Origin: Geobacillus proteiniphilus
GTDB taxonomy: Bacteria > Bacillota > Bacilli > Bacillales > Anoxybacillaceae
Direction of reading: 5' to 3'
DNA length: 45,595 nt
Assembly (NCBI RefSeq): GCF_001908025.1
Contig: NZ_MQMG01000028.1
Location: 1 to 45,595, forward strand
Shown: positions 15,110 through 24,805 of the stretch, piece by piece
Position numbering within the stretch: the stretch's first letter is position 1
How the letters are laid out: each line of letters opens with the position of its first letter
Notes under the pieces: generated by a model
Databases searched by the model: none
What the model was told of the DNA's origin: nothing
Seen by the model: only the letters and a program-made list of their open reading frames with translations
Translations under genes and position numbers: made by a program

Positions 15110-15276
15110 AAAAAGGGGCTGACTCAAAAGCCCCCTTTTTGGTGAAATTTAACCGAAGTATGTGAAAGAGACCACCTCTGAAACCCTTGGTTTTACCGGG
15201 TTTTTCGTGGTGGCCTGTTTTTCCATGTCGCCCTAAATAGGAACATTACCGCTCTTTTGGGTCAGCTCCTTTTTTT
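15110..15276. mobile_element. MITE-like element with about 22-bp terminal inverted repeats
   Basis: The left end AAAAAGGGGCTGACTCAAAAG (15110-15130) and the reverse complement of the right end, AAAAAGGAGCTGACCCAAAAG, agree at all but two positions. The 167-bp interior has no gene. It holds a second inverted repeat (CCACCTCTGAAACCC / GGGTTTTTCGTGGTGG) and the left end itself can fold with the CCCCCTTTTT that follows it. The form is that of a non-autonomous derivative of an insertion sequence. The right end abuts the fnr-like gene and may act as its terminator. The rest of 14964-15290 shows nothing else. Confidence 0.65.
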
Positions 15277-15290
15277 GCCGCACCCGCCCG

Positions 15291-15977
15291 TCAGTCAATG
15301 CGGCACAGCTCGGGCGGGCAGCCTTCGCAGGCGATTTCGTCACGCAAATATTGCAAGTTGTGGACGCGAATTTTTCCTTTTTGCACGGAGATGACGCCTT
15401 TTTTCCGCAAATCGCCGAGCATGCGGTTGACGACTTCACGGGCGGTGCCGCAAAAGTTGGCGAGCTCTTGGTTCGTAAGAGGCACGTCGATCAAAATGCC
15501 GTCTTCCTGCATGACGCCGTAGCTGTTGCACAAACGGATGAGCGTCGAATAGAGCGCTCCTTTTTTGCCGTGCAAAATGAGGTCGCGGAATTTCGTCTGT
15601 GTTTTGCGGAAATGGAGGCTCATCCATTTCATAAACTCGATCGCCAGCGTCGGATGATTGGCGAGCTCTTGTTCGAGCATTTCGCGCGGAATGGCGGAAA
15701 CAACGCTGTCTTCGAGCACTTTCGCCGTCAGCATGTAGCGGGCGCCAGGGCAAAACAGCGTCAGCTCGCCGATCAAATCGCCCTCGCTGCAAATGCGCAG
15801 CGCGAGCTCCCGTCCGTCCATGTCCATTTTGCTGATTTGGATTTTCCCCGATTGGATATAGTAAATGTCGTCTGCTTTTTCCCCTTCTTGAAACAAGTAC
15901 GTTCCCTTCTCAAGGCGAAGATCGCGCCCAAGCGATGTAAGCCACTTCTGCCATTCACGAGATTCAATCTCGTTCAT
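15291..15977 (-). CDS. Second Fnr-type Crp/Fnr-family regulator
   Basis: A 228-residue paralogue of the Fnr encoded at 6117-6830, with the same plan: beta-roll (LFQEGEKADDIYYIQSGKIQ), long dimer helix, and winged helix with GTAREVVNRML. It also ends in a cysteine cluster, CEGCPPELC (Cys217, 220, 225), and keeps the aspartate in KFRDLILHG (Asp132), so all four ligands of the Bacillus-type [4Fe-4S] cluster are present. The recognition helix keeps RE..NR, predicting the same TGTGA target. A sigma-A promoter without an Fnr box lies upstream, so it may be expressed with oxygen present. ATG 15977 has AAGG about 10 bases upstream. Confidence 0.9.
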   Translation of the reverse strand: MNEIESREWQKWLTSLGRDLRLEKGTYLFQEGEKADDIYYIQSGKIQISKMDMDGRELALRICSEGDLIGELTLFCPGARYMLTAKVLEDSVVSAIPREMLEQELANHPTLAIEFMKWMSLHFRKTQTKFRDLILHGKKGALYSTLIRLCNSYGVMQEDGILIDVPLTNQELANFCGTAREVVNRMLGDLRKKGVISVQKGKIRVHNLQYLRDEIACEGCPPELCRID

Positions 15978-16015
15978 CCGATCACAACCTTACGTAAAAT
16001 GTATCGCTATATAAA

Positions 16016-16043
16016 AGTGTACAGGAAAAAAGAGGGAAGTCAA
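16016..16043 (-). promoter_or_regulatory. Sigma-A promoter of the second fnr
   Basis: Minus strand TTGACT (16043-16038), a 16-base spacer, then TACACT (16021-16016). No TGTGA-N6-TCACA box is seen nearby. The remainder of the 15978-16300 gap holds this promoter and the arg promoter. Confidence 0.5.
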
Positions 16044-16234
16044 TATAAGGATAGTGGAAAGATTGAAAACTTGTTGAACATCGATGGAATCGTTTGTGAA
16101 AGTCTTTACATCCGGAGGGCATGAGGGCGGTTGAGCCAAGGATGCACTTTGGCTGCCGGGACAAATCGGTATTCGTTTCCCATAGGTTTAGGGAGGGACA
16201 AGAAAAAAATCCTCGAAAATTATTAAATATACAT

Positions 16235-16263
16235 TTGATTTTATTTTTATACAGTATTATAAT
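16235..16263 (+). promoter_or_regulatory. arg operon promoter with overlapping ARG-like box
   Basis: TTGATT (16235-16240), a 17-base spacer, then TATAAT (16258-16263). The spacer contains ATTTTTAT (16243-16250), the core of the ArgR/AhrC box read on the other strand, within an AT-rich stretch beginning near 16221. Repressor bound here would block polymerase. Confidence 0.65.
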
Positions 16264-16300
16264 GAGAACTACATGAGGCATACGGGTGAGGGGGAACATG

Positions 16301-17335
16301 ATGAACGTAGCCATTATCGGGGCGACGGGGTACAGCGGCGCGGAGTTGTTCCGCTTGTTGCACGGGCATCCGCATGTGAGCCGCTGCGACGTTTTCTCGT
16401 CGTCGCAGGACGGGGTTCATTTATCGGAAAGTTTCCCGCACGTCGGCTCGGTCGATGGTGCGGTGTTGCATAAACTTGAAATCGAGGCGCTTTCCCGTTA
16501 CGATGCGGTCTTTTTCGCCACGCCGCCCGGGGTGTCCGGGGAGTGGGCGCCGGCGCTTATTGATCGGGGAGTGAAAGTGATCGATTTATCGGGCGATTTC
16601 CGTTTGAAAGACGGAGCGGTGTACGAACAATGGTACGGACGGCAGGCGGCGCCAGCGGAATATTTGCAAAAGGCGGTATACGGGCTGACCGAGTGGAATC
16701 GGGAGGCGGTGCGCGAGGCCGTGCTCCTATCCAACCCGGGCTGTTATCCGACGGCGACGCTGCTTGGCCTGGCGCCGCTTGTCAAAGAAGGATTGATTAA
16801 GGAAGACTCGATCATCGTTGACGCCAAGTCTGGCGTATCAGGCGCAGGACGAAAAGCAGGGCTCGGGACGCACTTTTCCGAAGTGAACGAAAACGTGAAA
16901 ATTTATAAAGTAAATGTCCATCAGCACATCCCGGAAATTGAGCAAACGCTGCAAACGTGGAATGAAGCGATGGAGCCGATTACGTTCAGCACCCATTTGA
17001 TTCCGATGACACGGGGCATTATGGCGACGATATATGCGAAGGCGAAACAGCCGCTTTCGCCAAACGACTTGGTAGATTTATATAAAACAAGTTATGAAGG
17101 TTCACCGTTTGTCCGCGTTCGCAAGGTCGGGCAATTTCCGGCGACGAAAGAAGTGTACGGCTCAAATTATTGCGACATCGGCCTCGCCTACGATGAACGG
17201 ACGGGACGGGTGACGGTCGTGTCGGTGATCGACAACTTAATGAAAGGCGCTGCCGGGCAGGCGGTGCAAAACTTCAATTTGATGATGGGTTTGGATGAGG
17301 CCGAGGGCCTCCGCTTCCTGCCGATCTATCCGTGA
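16301..17335 (+). CDS. argC: N-acetyl-gamma-glutamyl-phosphate reductase ArgC
   Basis: Reduces N-acetylglutamyl phosphate to the semialdehyde with NADPH, the third step of arginine synthesis. It is 344 residues long with N-terminal Rossmann motif AIIGATGYSGAELFRLL, catalytic cysteine in SNPGCYPTATLLG, and histidine-containing KVNVHQHIPEIEQTL. The start is taken at ATG 16301, 6 bases after GAGGGGG; ATG 16298 and GTG 16286 are less well placed. It is the first gene of argCJBD-carAB-argF, the same order as in B. subtilis. Confidence 0.96.
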   Translation: MNVAIIGATGYSGAELFRLLHGHPHVSRCDVFSSSQDGVHLSESFPHVGSVDGAVLHKLEIEALSRYDAVFFATPPGVSGEWAPALIDRGVKVIDLSGDFRLKDGAVYEQWYGRQAAPAEYLQKAVYGLTEWNREAVREAVLLSNPGCYPTATLLGLAPLVKEGLIKEDSIIVDAKSGVSGAGRKAGLGTHFSEVNENVKIYKVNVHQHIPEIEQTLQTWNEAMEPITFSTHLIPMTRGIMATIYAKAKQPLSPNDLVDLYKTSYEGSPFVRVRKVGQFPATKEVYGSNYCDIGLAYDERTGRVTVVSVIDNLMKGAAGQAVQNFNLMMGLDEAEGLRFLPIYP

Positions 17336-17352
17336 GGGAAGGGGAACGAACG

Positions 17353-18585
17353 ATGACAGCAACGAAACAAACGGCGCAAGTGACGGCGCTTGCCGATGGA
17401 ACCATCGTCACACCGAAAGGATTTCAAGCGGCTGGGGTGCACGCCGGGCTGCGCTATTCGAAAAAAGATTTAGGGGTTATTCTATGCGACGTGCCAGCTT
17501 CGGCGGCGGCGGTGTATACGCAAAACCACTTCCAGGCGGCACCGCTCAAAGTGACGCAGGCGAGCCTCGCTGTAGAACAAAAATTGCAGGCGGTCATCGT
17601 CAACAGCGCATGCGCGAACGCCTGCACCGGCGAGCAGGGGCTTCGCGACGCCTATGAAATGCGCGAGCTGTGCGCGAAACAGTTTGGCCTGGCGCTGCAC
17701 CATGTGGCCGTCGCTTCAACGGGCGTGATCGGGGAATATTTGCCGATGGAAAAAATTCGCGCGGGCATCGAAAAGCTCGTTCCAGGGGCGACGATGGCGG
17801 ATGCTGAGGCGTTTCAAACGGCGATTTTAACGACGGATACGGTGATGAAGCGCGCCTGTTACCAAACGACCATCGACGGGAAAACGGTCACCGTCGGCGG
17901 GGCGGCGAAAGGATCGGGGATGATCCATCCGAACATGGCGACGATGCTCGCGTTCATTACGACCGATGCCAACATCTCTTCGGCGGTGCTGCATGATGCG
18001 CTCCGGTCGATTACCGATGTATCGTTCAACCAAATTACGGTCGACGGCGACACGTCGACGAACGATATGGTTGTCGTGATGGCGAGCGGCCTTGCTGGAA
18101 ATGACGAGCTGACGCCGAATCATCCGGATTGGGAACACTTTTACGAGGCGCTGCGGAAAACGTGCGAAGACTTGGCGAAGCAAATCGCCAGAGACGGCGA
18201 GGGGGCGACGAAGCTCATTGAAGTGCGCGTGCGCGGCGCGAAAACGGACGATGAGGCGAAAAAAGTCGCGAAGCAAATCGTTGGCTCCAACTTAGTGAAA
18301 ACGGCCGTTTACGGCGCGGATGCCAACTGGGGGCGGATCATCGGCGCGATCGGCTATGCGGACGCTGACGTTGATCCGGACAACGTTGATGTCGCGATCG
18401 GGCAGATTGTGATGCTGAAAGGAAGCGAGCCGCAGCCGTTCTCGGAAGAAGAAGCGACGGCGTATTTGCAACAAGAGACGGTCGTCATTGAGGTGGATTT
18501 GCACTTAGGCGATGGCTTCGGCGTCGCGTGGGGCTGCGACTTGACGTACGATTATGTGAAAATCAACGCCAGCTATCGGACGTAA
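17353..18585 (+). CDS. argJ: Bifunctional ornithine acetyltransferase / N-acetylglutamate synthase ArgJ
   Basis: Moves the acetyl group from N-acetylornithine to glutamate, closing the cyclic arginine route, and in bifunctional forms also makes N-acetylglutamate from acetyl-CoA. The 410-residue precursor carries the self-cleavage site in KGSGMIHPNMATMLAF, where the threonine before Met-Leu becomes the nucleophile of the beta chain. ADANWGRIIGAIGYA and the ending VKINASYRT are typical. ATG 17353 has GGGG 8 bases upstream. It follows argC closely. Confidence 0.96.
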   Translation: MTATKQTAQVTALADGTIVTPKGFQAAGVHAGLRYSKKDLGVILCDVPASAAAVYTQNHFQAAPLKVTQASLAVEQKLQAVIVNSACANACTGEQGLRDAYEMRELCAKQFGLALHHVAVASTGVIGEYLPMEKIRAGIEKLVPGATMADAEAFQTAILTTDTVMKRACYQTTIDGKTVTVGGAAKGSGMIHPNMATMLAFITTDANISSAVLHDALRSITDVSFNQITVDGDTSTNDMVVVMASGLAGNDELTPNHPDWEHFYEALRKTCEDLAKQIARDGEGATKLIEVRVRGAKTDDEAKKVAKQIVGSNLVKTAVYGADANWGRIIGAIGYADADVDPDNVDVAIGQIVMLKGSEPQPFSEEEATAYLQQETVVIEVDLHLGDGFGVAWGCDLTYDYVKINASYRT

Positions 18586-18597
18586 GGGGAGAGAAAG

Positions 18598-19374
18598 ATG
18601 GGGAAAACGGTCGTCATCAAATGCGGCGGCAGCGTGCTCGATGAGCTGTCTCCCGCCTTTTTTGCCAGCGTGAAAATGATGCGGGAACAAGGGATGGATG
18701 TCGTCATCGTCCACGGCGGCGGGCCGGAAATCGGGCAAATGTTGAAAAAACTGGCGGTGCCGAGCGAGTTTGTCAACGGTTTGCGGAAAACGACGAAAGA
18801 GGTGCTTGCCGTTGTGGAAATGGTGCTCTCCGGCAAAGTGAACAAACAGCTTGTGGCGATGCTCAGGCAGAACGGCTTGCCGGCGGTCGGCGTTTCCGGC
18901 GTGGACGGGGGGCTGCTTGAAGCTGAACCGATTGACTTTGCCAAACTTGGCTATGTCGGCCGTGTGAAAACGGTTCGCTCCCGTCTTTTGCGCACGCTGC
19001 TTGAGGCGGGCTACATTCCGGTCGTTTCGCCGCTTGGCATCGACCAAAGCGGGCAAACATACAACATTAACGCCGACACGGCGGCTGGGGCGGTCGCGGC
19101 CGCCATCGGCGCCAGCCAGCTCGCGTTTGTGACGAACGTGCCCGGCATTTTGCAAGACGGCGCGCTCGTGGCCGAGGCGACGGCGGAAACGATTGAACGA
19201 CTGATCGAAGACGGCGTCATCACTGGCGGGATGATTCCGAAAGTGAAAGCGGCGCTGTCCGCCTTGTCCGATGCGCTGCCCGAGGTGATGATCGTCAGCG
19301 GCAAAACGCCGTTTTACCAGAACGGAACATGGCACGGGACAACGATTCGCAAAGAAGTGGGGGTATATTTATGA
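18598..19374 (+). CDS. argB: Acetylglutamate kinase ArgB
   Basis: Phosphorylates N-acetylglutamate, the committed step. The 258-residue length is that of the short, arginine-insensitive class (no N-terminal helix extension before [16 protein letters not shown]). Glycine-rich ATP and substrate sites are [14 protein letters not shown] and [13 protein letters not shown], and the [17 protein letters not shown] segment is conserved. GGGGAGAG precedes ATG 18598, and the stop overlaps argD (ATGA). Since ArgJ recycles acetyl groups, control of the pathway is likely mainly by ArgR and at ArgJ. Confidence 0.96.
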   Translation: MGKTVVIKCGGSVLDELSPAFFASVKMMREQGMDVVIVHGGGPEIGQMLKKLAVPSEFVNGLRKTTKEVLAVVEMVLSGKVNKQLVAMLRQNGLPAVGVSGVDGGLLEAEPIDFAKLGYVGRVKTVRSRLLRTLLEAGYIPVVSPLGIDQSGQTYNINADTAAGAVAAAIGASQLAFVTNVPGILQDGALVAEATAETIERLIEDGVITGGMIPKVKAALSALSDALPEVMIVSGKTPFYQNGTWHGTTIRKEVGVYL

Positions 19375-20531
19375 GCGCGCTGTTTCCGACATACAACCGT
19401 TGGAAGATCGCCGTCCAAGCGGCGGAAGGGACGGTTGTGACCGATGTAAATGGAAAACAATATCTCGACTTTGTCTCCGGCATTGCCGTCTGCAATCTCG
19501 GCCATCGCCATCCGCACGTCCAAAAGGCGATTGAAAAGCAGCTGAATCAATATTGGCACGTATCGAACTTGTTTACGATTCCCGTTCAAGAAGAGGTCGC
19601 GTCCTTGCTTGTCGCCCACAGCGCCGGCGACTGCGTCTTTTTCTGCAATAGCGGAGCCGAGGCGAACGAAGCGGCGCTGAAGCTGGCGCGCAAACATACC
19701 GGACGACACAAAGTGATCACGTTTTCCCAATCGTTTCACGGCCGGACGTTCGCGACCATGGCCGCGACCGGGCAGGAGAAAGTGCATAGCGGTTTTGGTC
19801 CGCTGCTTCCGGAATTCATTCACTTGCCGCTGAATGATGTCGACGCTCTCAAGCAGGCAATGAACGAAGAAGTGGCCGCGGTGATGCTTGAGGTCGTCCA
19901 AGGGGAAGGGGGCGTCCGCCCGGTTGACCCGGCGTTTTTGCAAATAGCGGCGGAGCTGTGTCAACAGCATGGGGCGCTTCTGATCATTGACGAAGTGCAA
20001 ACCGGCATCGGCCGGACCGGAAAGCCGTTTGCTTACCAGCATTTCGGCGTGGAGCCCGACATCATCACCGTGGCGAAAGGACTTGGCAGCGGCATTCCGG
20101 TTGGTGCGATGATCGGCAAAGCGTTTTTGAAAGAGTCGTTTGGGCCTGGCGTGCACGGGTCGACGTTTGGCGGCAACCCGATCGCGATGGCCGCTGCCAA
20201 GGCGACGTTAGAAGTTGTGTTCGATTCGGTATTTTTGCAAGAAGTGCAGGAGAAAGGCAGCTATTTGCTTGAGCGCCTCAATGACGCGCTCGCCCCGCTT
20301 GACATCGTCAAGGACGTGCGCGGGCTCGGGCTGCTTGTCGGGATCGAGTGCCAAACGGACGTCGCACCGCTGTTGCCATTGATTCATGAAAACGGCTTGC
20401 TCGTCCTTTCGGCGGGGCCGAACGTGATCCGCCTGCTGCCGCCGCTTGTCGTGACGAAAGCGGAAATCGATGAAGCGGTGGACATTTTGACAAACGTGTT
20501 GAACAACGCCAACGCCTCAGCCGTCTTGTAA
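19371..20531 (+). CDS. argD: Acetylornithine aminotransferase ArgD
   Basis: A PLP-dependent class III aminotransferase converting N-acetylglutamate semialdehyde to N-acetylornithine. It is 386 residues long. [17 protein letters not shown] is the cofactor phosphate region, [16 protein letters not shown] holds the PLP aspartate, and the Schiff-base lysine is in [31 protein letters not shown] follows. ATG 19371 overlaps the argB stop; a longer frame from 19329 lies inside argB. An ARG-box-rich gap separates it from carA. Confidence 0.96.
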   Translation: MSALFPTYNRWKIAVQAAEGTVVTDVNGKQYLDFVSGIAVCNLGHRHPHVQKAIEKQLNQYWHVSNLFTIPVQEEVASLLVAHSAGDCVFFCNSGAEANEAALKLARKHTGRHKVITFSQSFHGRTFATMAATGQEKVHSGFGPLLPEFIHLPLNDVDALKQAMNEEVAAVMLEVVQGEGGVRPVDPAFLQIAAELCQQHGALLIIDEVQTGIGRTGKPFAYQHFGVEPDIITVAKGLGSGIPVGAMIGKAFLKESFGPGVHGSTFGGNPIAMAAAKATLEVVFDSVFLQEVQEKGSYLLERLNDALAPLDIVKDVRGLGLLVGIECQTDVAPLLPLIHENGLLVLSAGPNVIRLLPPLVVTKAEIDEAVDILTNVLNNANASAVL

Positions 20532-20546
20532 ACGGACGGCCGACGG

Positions 20547-20583
20547 CTTAATTTTTATTCCTGTTCATGCATAAAAATTCTTG
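20547..20583 (+). promoter_or_regulatory. Paired ARG boxes between argD and carA
   Basis: CATGCATAAAAATTCTTG (20566-20583) matches the B. subtilis AhrC consensus CATGAATAAAAATTCAAG at 15 of 18 positions. Just before it CTTAATTTTTATTCCTG (20547-20563) matches the reverse complement with one base missing. TATAAA follows at 20590. It may control a secondary promoter for carAB-argF. Confidence 0.55.
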
Positions 20584-20619
20584 AACGGTTATAAAAACTC
20601 AAACGATGAGGTGGCGCCA

Positions 20620-21684
20620 ATGAAAGCGTACTTGCATGTGGCGAGCGGAAAAACGTTCAGCGGCGAGCTCGCCGCTCCGCTTGAAGAAAAGGTGAGCGGG
20701 GAGATCGTTTTTTTCACCGGCATGACCGGTTATCAAGAAGTGTTGACCGACCCGTCGTATAAAAACCAAATCATCGTTTTTACGTACCCGCTGATCGGCA
20801 ATTATGGCATTAATGAAGACGATTTTGAAAGCAAGCGGCCGCACGTCGAAGCGGTCGTCGTCTACGAAGCGAGCGGCACAGGATTTCATTACGGGGCGAA
20901 ATACAGCTTGGCAGAATACTTGCAGCACTGGAACATTCCGCTTCTCACGCACGTGGACACGCGCGCCCTTGTGAAAGAAATCCGCACCGCTGGGACGATG
21001 ATGGCGGAATTAAGTTTGTCGCCGATTCCAGCAGTTGCTGATGAGGAAGCGGCGTTTCCAGTGCGCGCGGTGTCAACGAAAACGATCGAAACATACGGCG
21101 AAGCCGGGCCGCATTTGGTGCTCATCGATTTCGGCTATAAAAAGTCGATTTTGCAGTCGCTCCTTGCACGCGGCTGCCGGGTGACGGTTGTGCCGCATGA
21201 TACGGCGCCGGAAGCGATTGACGCGCTGAAACCGGACGGGCTTGTCCTCTCGAACGGCCCAGGCGATCCGAAACAGTTACGCCATCAGCTTCCCGCTATC
21301 CGTCAGCTGATCGACCGGTATCCGACGCTTGCGATTTGCCTTGGCCATCAGCTCGTTGCCTTGGCGTACGGGGCGGATACGGAAAAACTCCGCTTCGGGC
21401 ATCGCGGCGCCAATCAACCGGTGTGGGACGCGGTGAAACAAAACGTGATGATGACATCGCAAAACCATAGTTATGTCGTCAAAGAAGGCAGTTTGGTGGG
21501 CAAACCGTTTGACATTCGTTTCATCAACGTCAACGACGGTTCGGTCGAGGGCATCGTCCATCGCCATAAACCGATTTTGTCCGTGCAATACCATCCGGAG
21601 GCGCATCCGGGGCCGCACGATACCGGCTATATTTTCGACGAATTTTTGCAAACCGTGTTTAAGGGAGAGAACGTCTATGCCTAA
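20620..21684 (+). CDS. carA: Carbamoyl-phosphate synthase small subunit (arginine-specific)
   Basis: Glutamine amidotransferase subunit that releases ammonia for CarB; with CarB it supplies carbamoyl phosphate to ArgF. It is 354 residues long. The N-terminal CPSase small-chain domain has FFTGMTGYQEVLTDPSY, and the class I amidotransferase domain has LSNGPGDPK, nucleophile cysteine in TLAICLGHQLVALAYG, and the His/Glu pair in SVQYHPEAHPGPHDT. ATG 20620 follows GAGGTGG. Its place inside the arg operon marks it as the arginine-specific enzyme rather than the pyrimidine one (PyrAA). It overlaps carB by 8 bases. Confidence 0.96.
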   Translation: MKAYLHVASGKTFSGELAAPLEEKVSGEIVFFTGMTGYQEVLTDPSYKNQIIVFTYPLIGNYGINEDDFESKRPHVEAVVVYEASGTGFHYGAKYSLAEYLQHWNIPLLTHVDTRALVKEIRTAGTMMAELSLSPIPAVADEEAAFPVRAVSTKTIETYGEAGPHLVLIDFGYKKSILQSLLARGCRVTVVPHDTAPEAIDALKPDGLVLSNGPGDPKQLRHQLPAIRQLIDRYPTLAICLGHQLVALAYGADTEKLRFGHRGANQPVWDAVKQNVMMTSQNHSYVVKEGSLVGKPFDIRFINVNDGSVEGIVHRHKPILSVQYHPEAHPGPHDTGYIFDEFLQTVFKGENVYA

Positions 21685-24600
21685 AGATTCTTCGCTTCAG
21701 TCGATTCTCCTGATCGGGTCGGGGCCGATTGTCATCGGCCAGGCCGCCGAGTTTGATTATTCCGGCACACAAGCGTGCATCGCCTTAAAGGAAGAAGGAT
21801 ACCGCGTCATTTTAGTGAACAACAATCCGGCGACGATCATGACCGATGAAGTTCATGCCGATGCCGTGTATTTTGAACCGCTCACCGTCGATGCGGTCGA
21901 AGCGATTATTGCCAAAGAACGCCCGGACGGGCTGCTCGCCACATTTGGCGGCCAGACAGGGCTCAACTTGGCGTTTCAGCTGCATGAAGCCGGCGTGCTT
22001 GAAAAGTATGGGGTGAGACTGCTCGGAACACCGATTGAAGCGATCAAGCGCGGGGAAGACCGCGAAGCGTTCCGCGCGTTAATGCATGAGCTTGGCGAAC
22101 CGGTGCCGGAGAGCGAAATTGTCACAAGCGTTGAGGAAGCGGTCGCGTTTGCCGAACAAATCGGTTTTCCGATCATTATTCGTCCCGCGTATACGCTCGG
22201 CGGGACGGGCGGCGGCATTGCCGAAAACATGGAGCAGTTTCTCGCGCTCGTGGAAAAAGGGCTGGCCGAAAGCCCGATCCGCCAATGTTTGATCGAACGG
22301 AGCGTCGCCGGGTTTAAAGAAATTGAATACGAAGTGATGCGCGACCAGTCGAATACGTGCATCACGGTTTGCAATATGGAAAACGTCGATCCAGTCGGCA
22401 TCCACACGGGCGATTCGATCGTCGTCGCACCGTCGCAGACGTTGACCGATGAGGAGTACCAAATGCTCCGTTCGTCGGCGGTGAAGATCATTTCCGCATT
22501 AGGGATCATCGGCGGCTGCAACATTCAGTTCGCCCTTGACCCGAACAGCAAACAATATTACTTAATCGAAGTCAACCCGCGCGTCAGCCGCTCGTCAGCG
22601 CTCGCCTCGAAAGCGACCGGCTATCCAATCGCCCGCATTGCGGCGAAGCTGGCGGTCGGCTATACGCTCGCGGAACTCGTCAATCCGGTGACGAAAACGA
22701 CGTACGCCAGCTTCGAGCCGGCCTTGGACTACGTCGTCGTCAAGTTTCCGCGCTTGCCGTTTGACAAGTTCCCGCACGCGGACCGGAAGCTCGGTACGCA
22801 AATGAAAGCGACCGGGGAAGTGATGGCGATCGATCGCAATATGGAGCGGGCATTCCAAAAAGCGGTGCAGTCGCTCGAGGGAAAAAACAACGGACTGTTT
22901 TTGCCGGAGCTTTCGGCGAAAACGGATGACGAGCTGAAACAGCTGCTTGTCGACAAAGACGACCGCCGCTTTTTCGCCATTTTGGAACTGCTCCGCCGCG
23001 GGGTGGCGGTCGAAGCCATTCACGAATGGACGAAAATCGACCGCTTTTTCCTTGCTTCGTTCGAACGGCTCGTGGCGCTCGAAAAACAGGCGGCAGCCAC
23101 CACGATCGATACGATCGATGAGCCGACGTTGCGCTTCTTGAAAGAAAAAGGGGCAAGCGACGCCTTTTTGGCCGAAACGTGGGGCGTGACGGAGCTTGAT
23201 GTGCGCAACAAGCGGAAGGAACTTGGCATCGTGCCGTCATACAAAATGGTCGACACGTGCGCGGCCGAATTTCATTCGGAAACGGATTATTACTACTCAA
23301 CCTATTTCGGCGAAGACGAGCGGAAGAAAGCGAGCGGCAAGGAGAAAGTGCTGATCATTGGAGCTGGACCCATTCGCATCGGCCAAGGCATTGAGTTTGA
23401 CTACAGCTCCGTTCATAGCGTGTTCGCCTTGCAAAAAGAAGGCTATGAAACGGTGATGATCAACAACAATCCAGAAACCGTCAGCACGGACTTTGCCGTC
23501 GCCGACCGCCTTTACTTTGAGCCACTTACCTTAGAGAGCGTCTTGGATGTCATTGAAGCGGAACAAATCAAGCATGTCATCGTTCAGTTTGGCGGACAGA
23601 CGGCGATCAATTTGGTCAAAGGACTCGAAGAAGCAGGTGTGCCGCTGTTGGGCGTCACGTACGATATGATTGACCAGCTTGAGGATCGCGATCGTTTTTA
23701 CCAGTTGCTCGAGGAGCTTGACATCCCGCACGTACCGGGCTTGATGGCGAACAACGCCGAGGAGCTCGCCGCCAAAGCGGCCGAGATCGGCTGCCCGGTG
23801 CTGCTTCGCCCGTCGTATGTCATCGGCGGCCGCGGCATGTTTATCGTCCATAGCGAGGCGCAGCTCGCCGCTTTGATTGAGCAAGGCGAGTTGACATATC
23901 CGATTTTGATCGATGCGTATTTGGACGGGAAAGAGGCGGAGGCCGACATCGCCACGGATGGGACGGACATTTTACTGCCGACGATTATCGAACATGTCGA
24001 AAAAGCCGGCGTCCACTCCGGCGACAGCTATGCTTGGCTGCCGGCGCAGACGCTCACAGACGAAGAAAAAGCGAAAATCATCGACTATGCGGGCCGGATT
24101 GCGAAAAAACTTGGCTTTAAAGGAATCATGAACATTCAATACGTCATTGCGGACGGCAATGTATACGTCCTGGAAGTGAACCCGCGCGCCAGCCGGACGG
24201 TGCCGATCGTCAGCAAAACGACCGGCGTGCCATTGGCGCAAATTGCGACAAAGTTATTGCTTGGGAAATCACTCGTCGACATCGTTGACGAAAAAGCTCG
24301 CGGATTGGCGGTCATGCCGTACGCCGTGTTAAAGTATCCGGTCTTTTCGAGCCATAAGCTGCCGGGGGTTGACCCGATGGTTGGACCGGAGATGAAATCG
24401 ACCGGTGAAGGCATCAGCATCGCCGCGACGAAGGAAGAAGCGGCGTATAAAGCATTTTATCCGTATTTGCAAAAGAAAGCGAACGCGAACGAGATCTACG
24501 TCATCGGCAACATCGACGCCGAACTGGAGGCGGAGATGACAGCGAAACAGCTGACCATCGTTTCAGATGGTTCATTTGCCGATTGGGTGAAGCGCGACAC

Positions 24601-24805
24601 GGCGCTCGCGGTGATCAACTTGGGCAAAGAGGAAGACGAGGCAAACAAACGAATGACTGCGTTGTCCCGACAATTGCTCGTCTTCACGGAACGTGAGACA
24701 TTGAAGCTCTTCTTGCAGGCGCTCGATGTGGATCATCTTGATGTGCAGCCGATCCACGGCTGGTTGGAAAAGAAAAAACAGGCAGAACAGGCGGTGATCG
24801 CATGA
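21677..24805 (+). CDS. carB: Carbamoyl-phosphate synthase large subunit (arginine-specific)
   Basis: Makes carbamoyl phosphate from bicarbonate, ammonia and two ATP. The 1042-residue protein has two homologous halves. The first carries [18 protein letters not shown] and an ATP-grasp domain with [11 protein letters not shown]. The second carries [18 protein letters not shown] and ATP-grasp with [10 protein letters not shown]. The C-terminal MGS-like allosteric domain is short, consistent with an arginine-type enzyme. The start at ATG 21677 overlaps the end of carA, and the stop overlaps argF (ATGA). Confidence 0.97.
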   Translation: MPKDSSLQSILLIGSGPIVIGQAAEFDYSGTQACIALKEEGYRVILVNNNPATIMTDEVHADAVYFEPLTVDAVEAIIAKERPDGLLATFGGQTGLNLAFQLHEAGVLEKYGVRLLGTPIEAIKRGEDREAFRALMHELGEPVPESEIVTSVEEAVAFAEQIGFPIIIRPAYTLGGTGGGIAENMEQFLALVEKGLAESPIRQCLIERSVAGFKEIEYEVMRDQSNTCITVCNMENVDPVGIHTGDSIVVAPSQTLTDEEYQMLRSSAVKIISALGIIGGCNIQFALDPNSKQYYLIEVNPRVSRSSALASKATGYPIARIAAKLAVGYTLAELVNPVTKTTYASFEPALDYVVVKFPRLPFDKFPHADRKLGTQMKATGEVMAIDRNMERAFQKAVQSLEGKNNGLFLPELSAKTDDELKQLLVDKDDRRFFAILELLRRGVAVEAIHEWTKIDRFFLASFERLVALEKQAAATTIDTIDEPTLRFLKEKGASDAFLAETWGVTELDVRNKRKELGIVPSYKMVDTCAAEFHSETDYYYSTYFGEDERKKASGKEKVLIIGAGPIRIGQGIEFDYSSVHSVFALQKEGYETVMINNNPETVSTDFAVADRLYFEPLTLESVLDVIEAEQIKHVIVQFGGQTAINLVKGLEEAGVPLLGVTYDMIDQLEDRDRFYQLLEELDIPHVPGLMANNAEELAAKAAEIGCPVLLRPSYVIGGRGMFIVHSEAQLAALIEQGELTYPILIDAYLDGKEAEADIATDGTDILLPTIIEHVEKAGVHSGDSYAWLPAQTLTDEEKAKIIDYAGRIAKKLGFKGIMNIQYVIADGNVYVLEVNPRASRTVPIVSKTTGVPLAQIATKLLLGKSLVDIVDEKARGLAVMPYAVLKYPVFSSHKLPGVDPMVGPEMKSTGEGISIAATKEEAAYKAFYPYLQKKANANEIYVIGNIDAELEAEMTAKQLTIVSDGSFADWVKRDTALAVINLGKEEDEANKRMTALSRQLLVFTERETLKLFLQALDVDHLDVQPIHGWLEKKKQAEQAVIA

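Noticed and set aside
16121-16276. A 51-codon frame starting at ATG 16121 after GGAGG
   Set aside because: Spacing from GGAGG is only 2 bases, the frame runs through the arg promoter, and the translation has no recognisable features.
19314-20156. Long antisense frame opposite argD
   Set aside because: It has composition typical of a shadow frame (Arg/His-rich) and lies wholly within argD.
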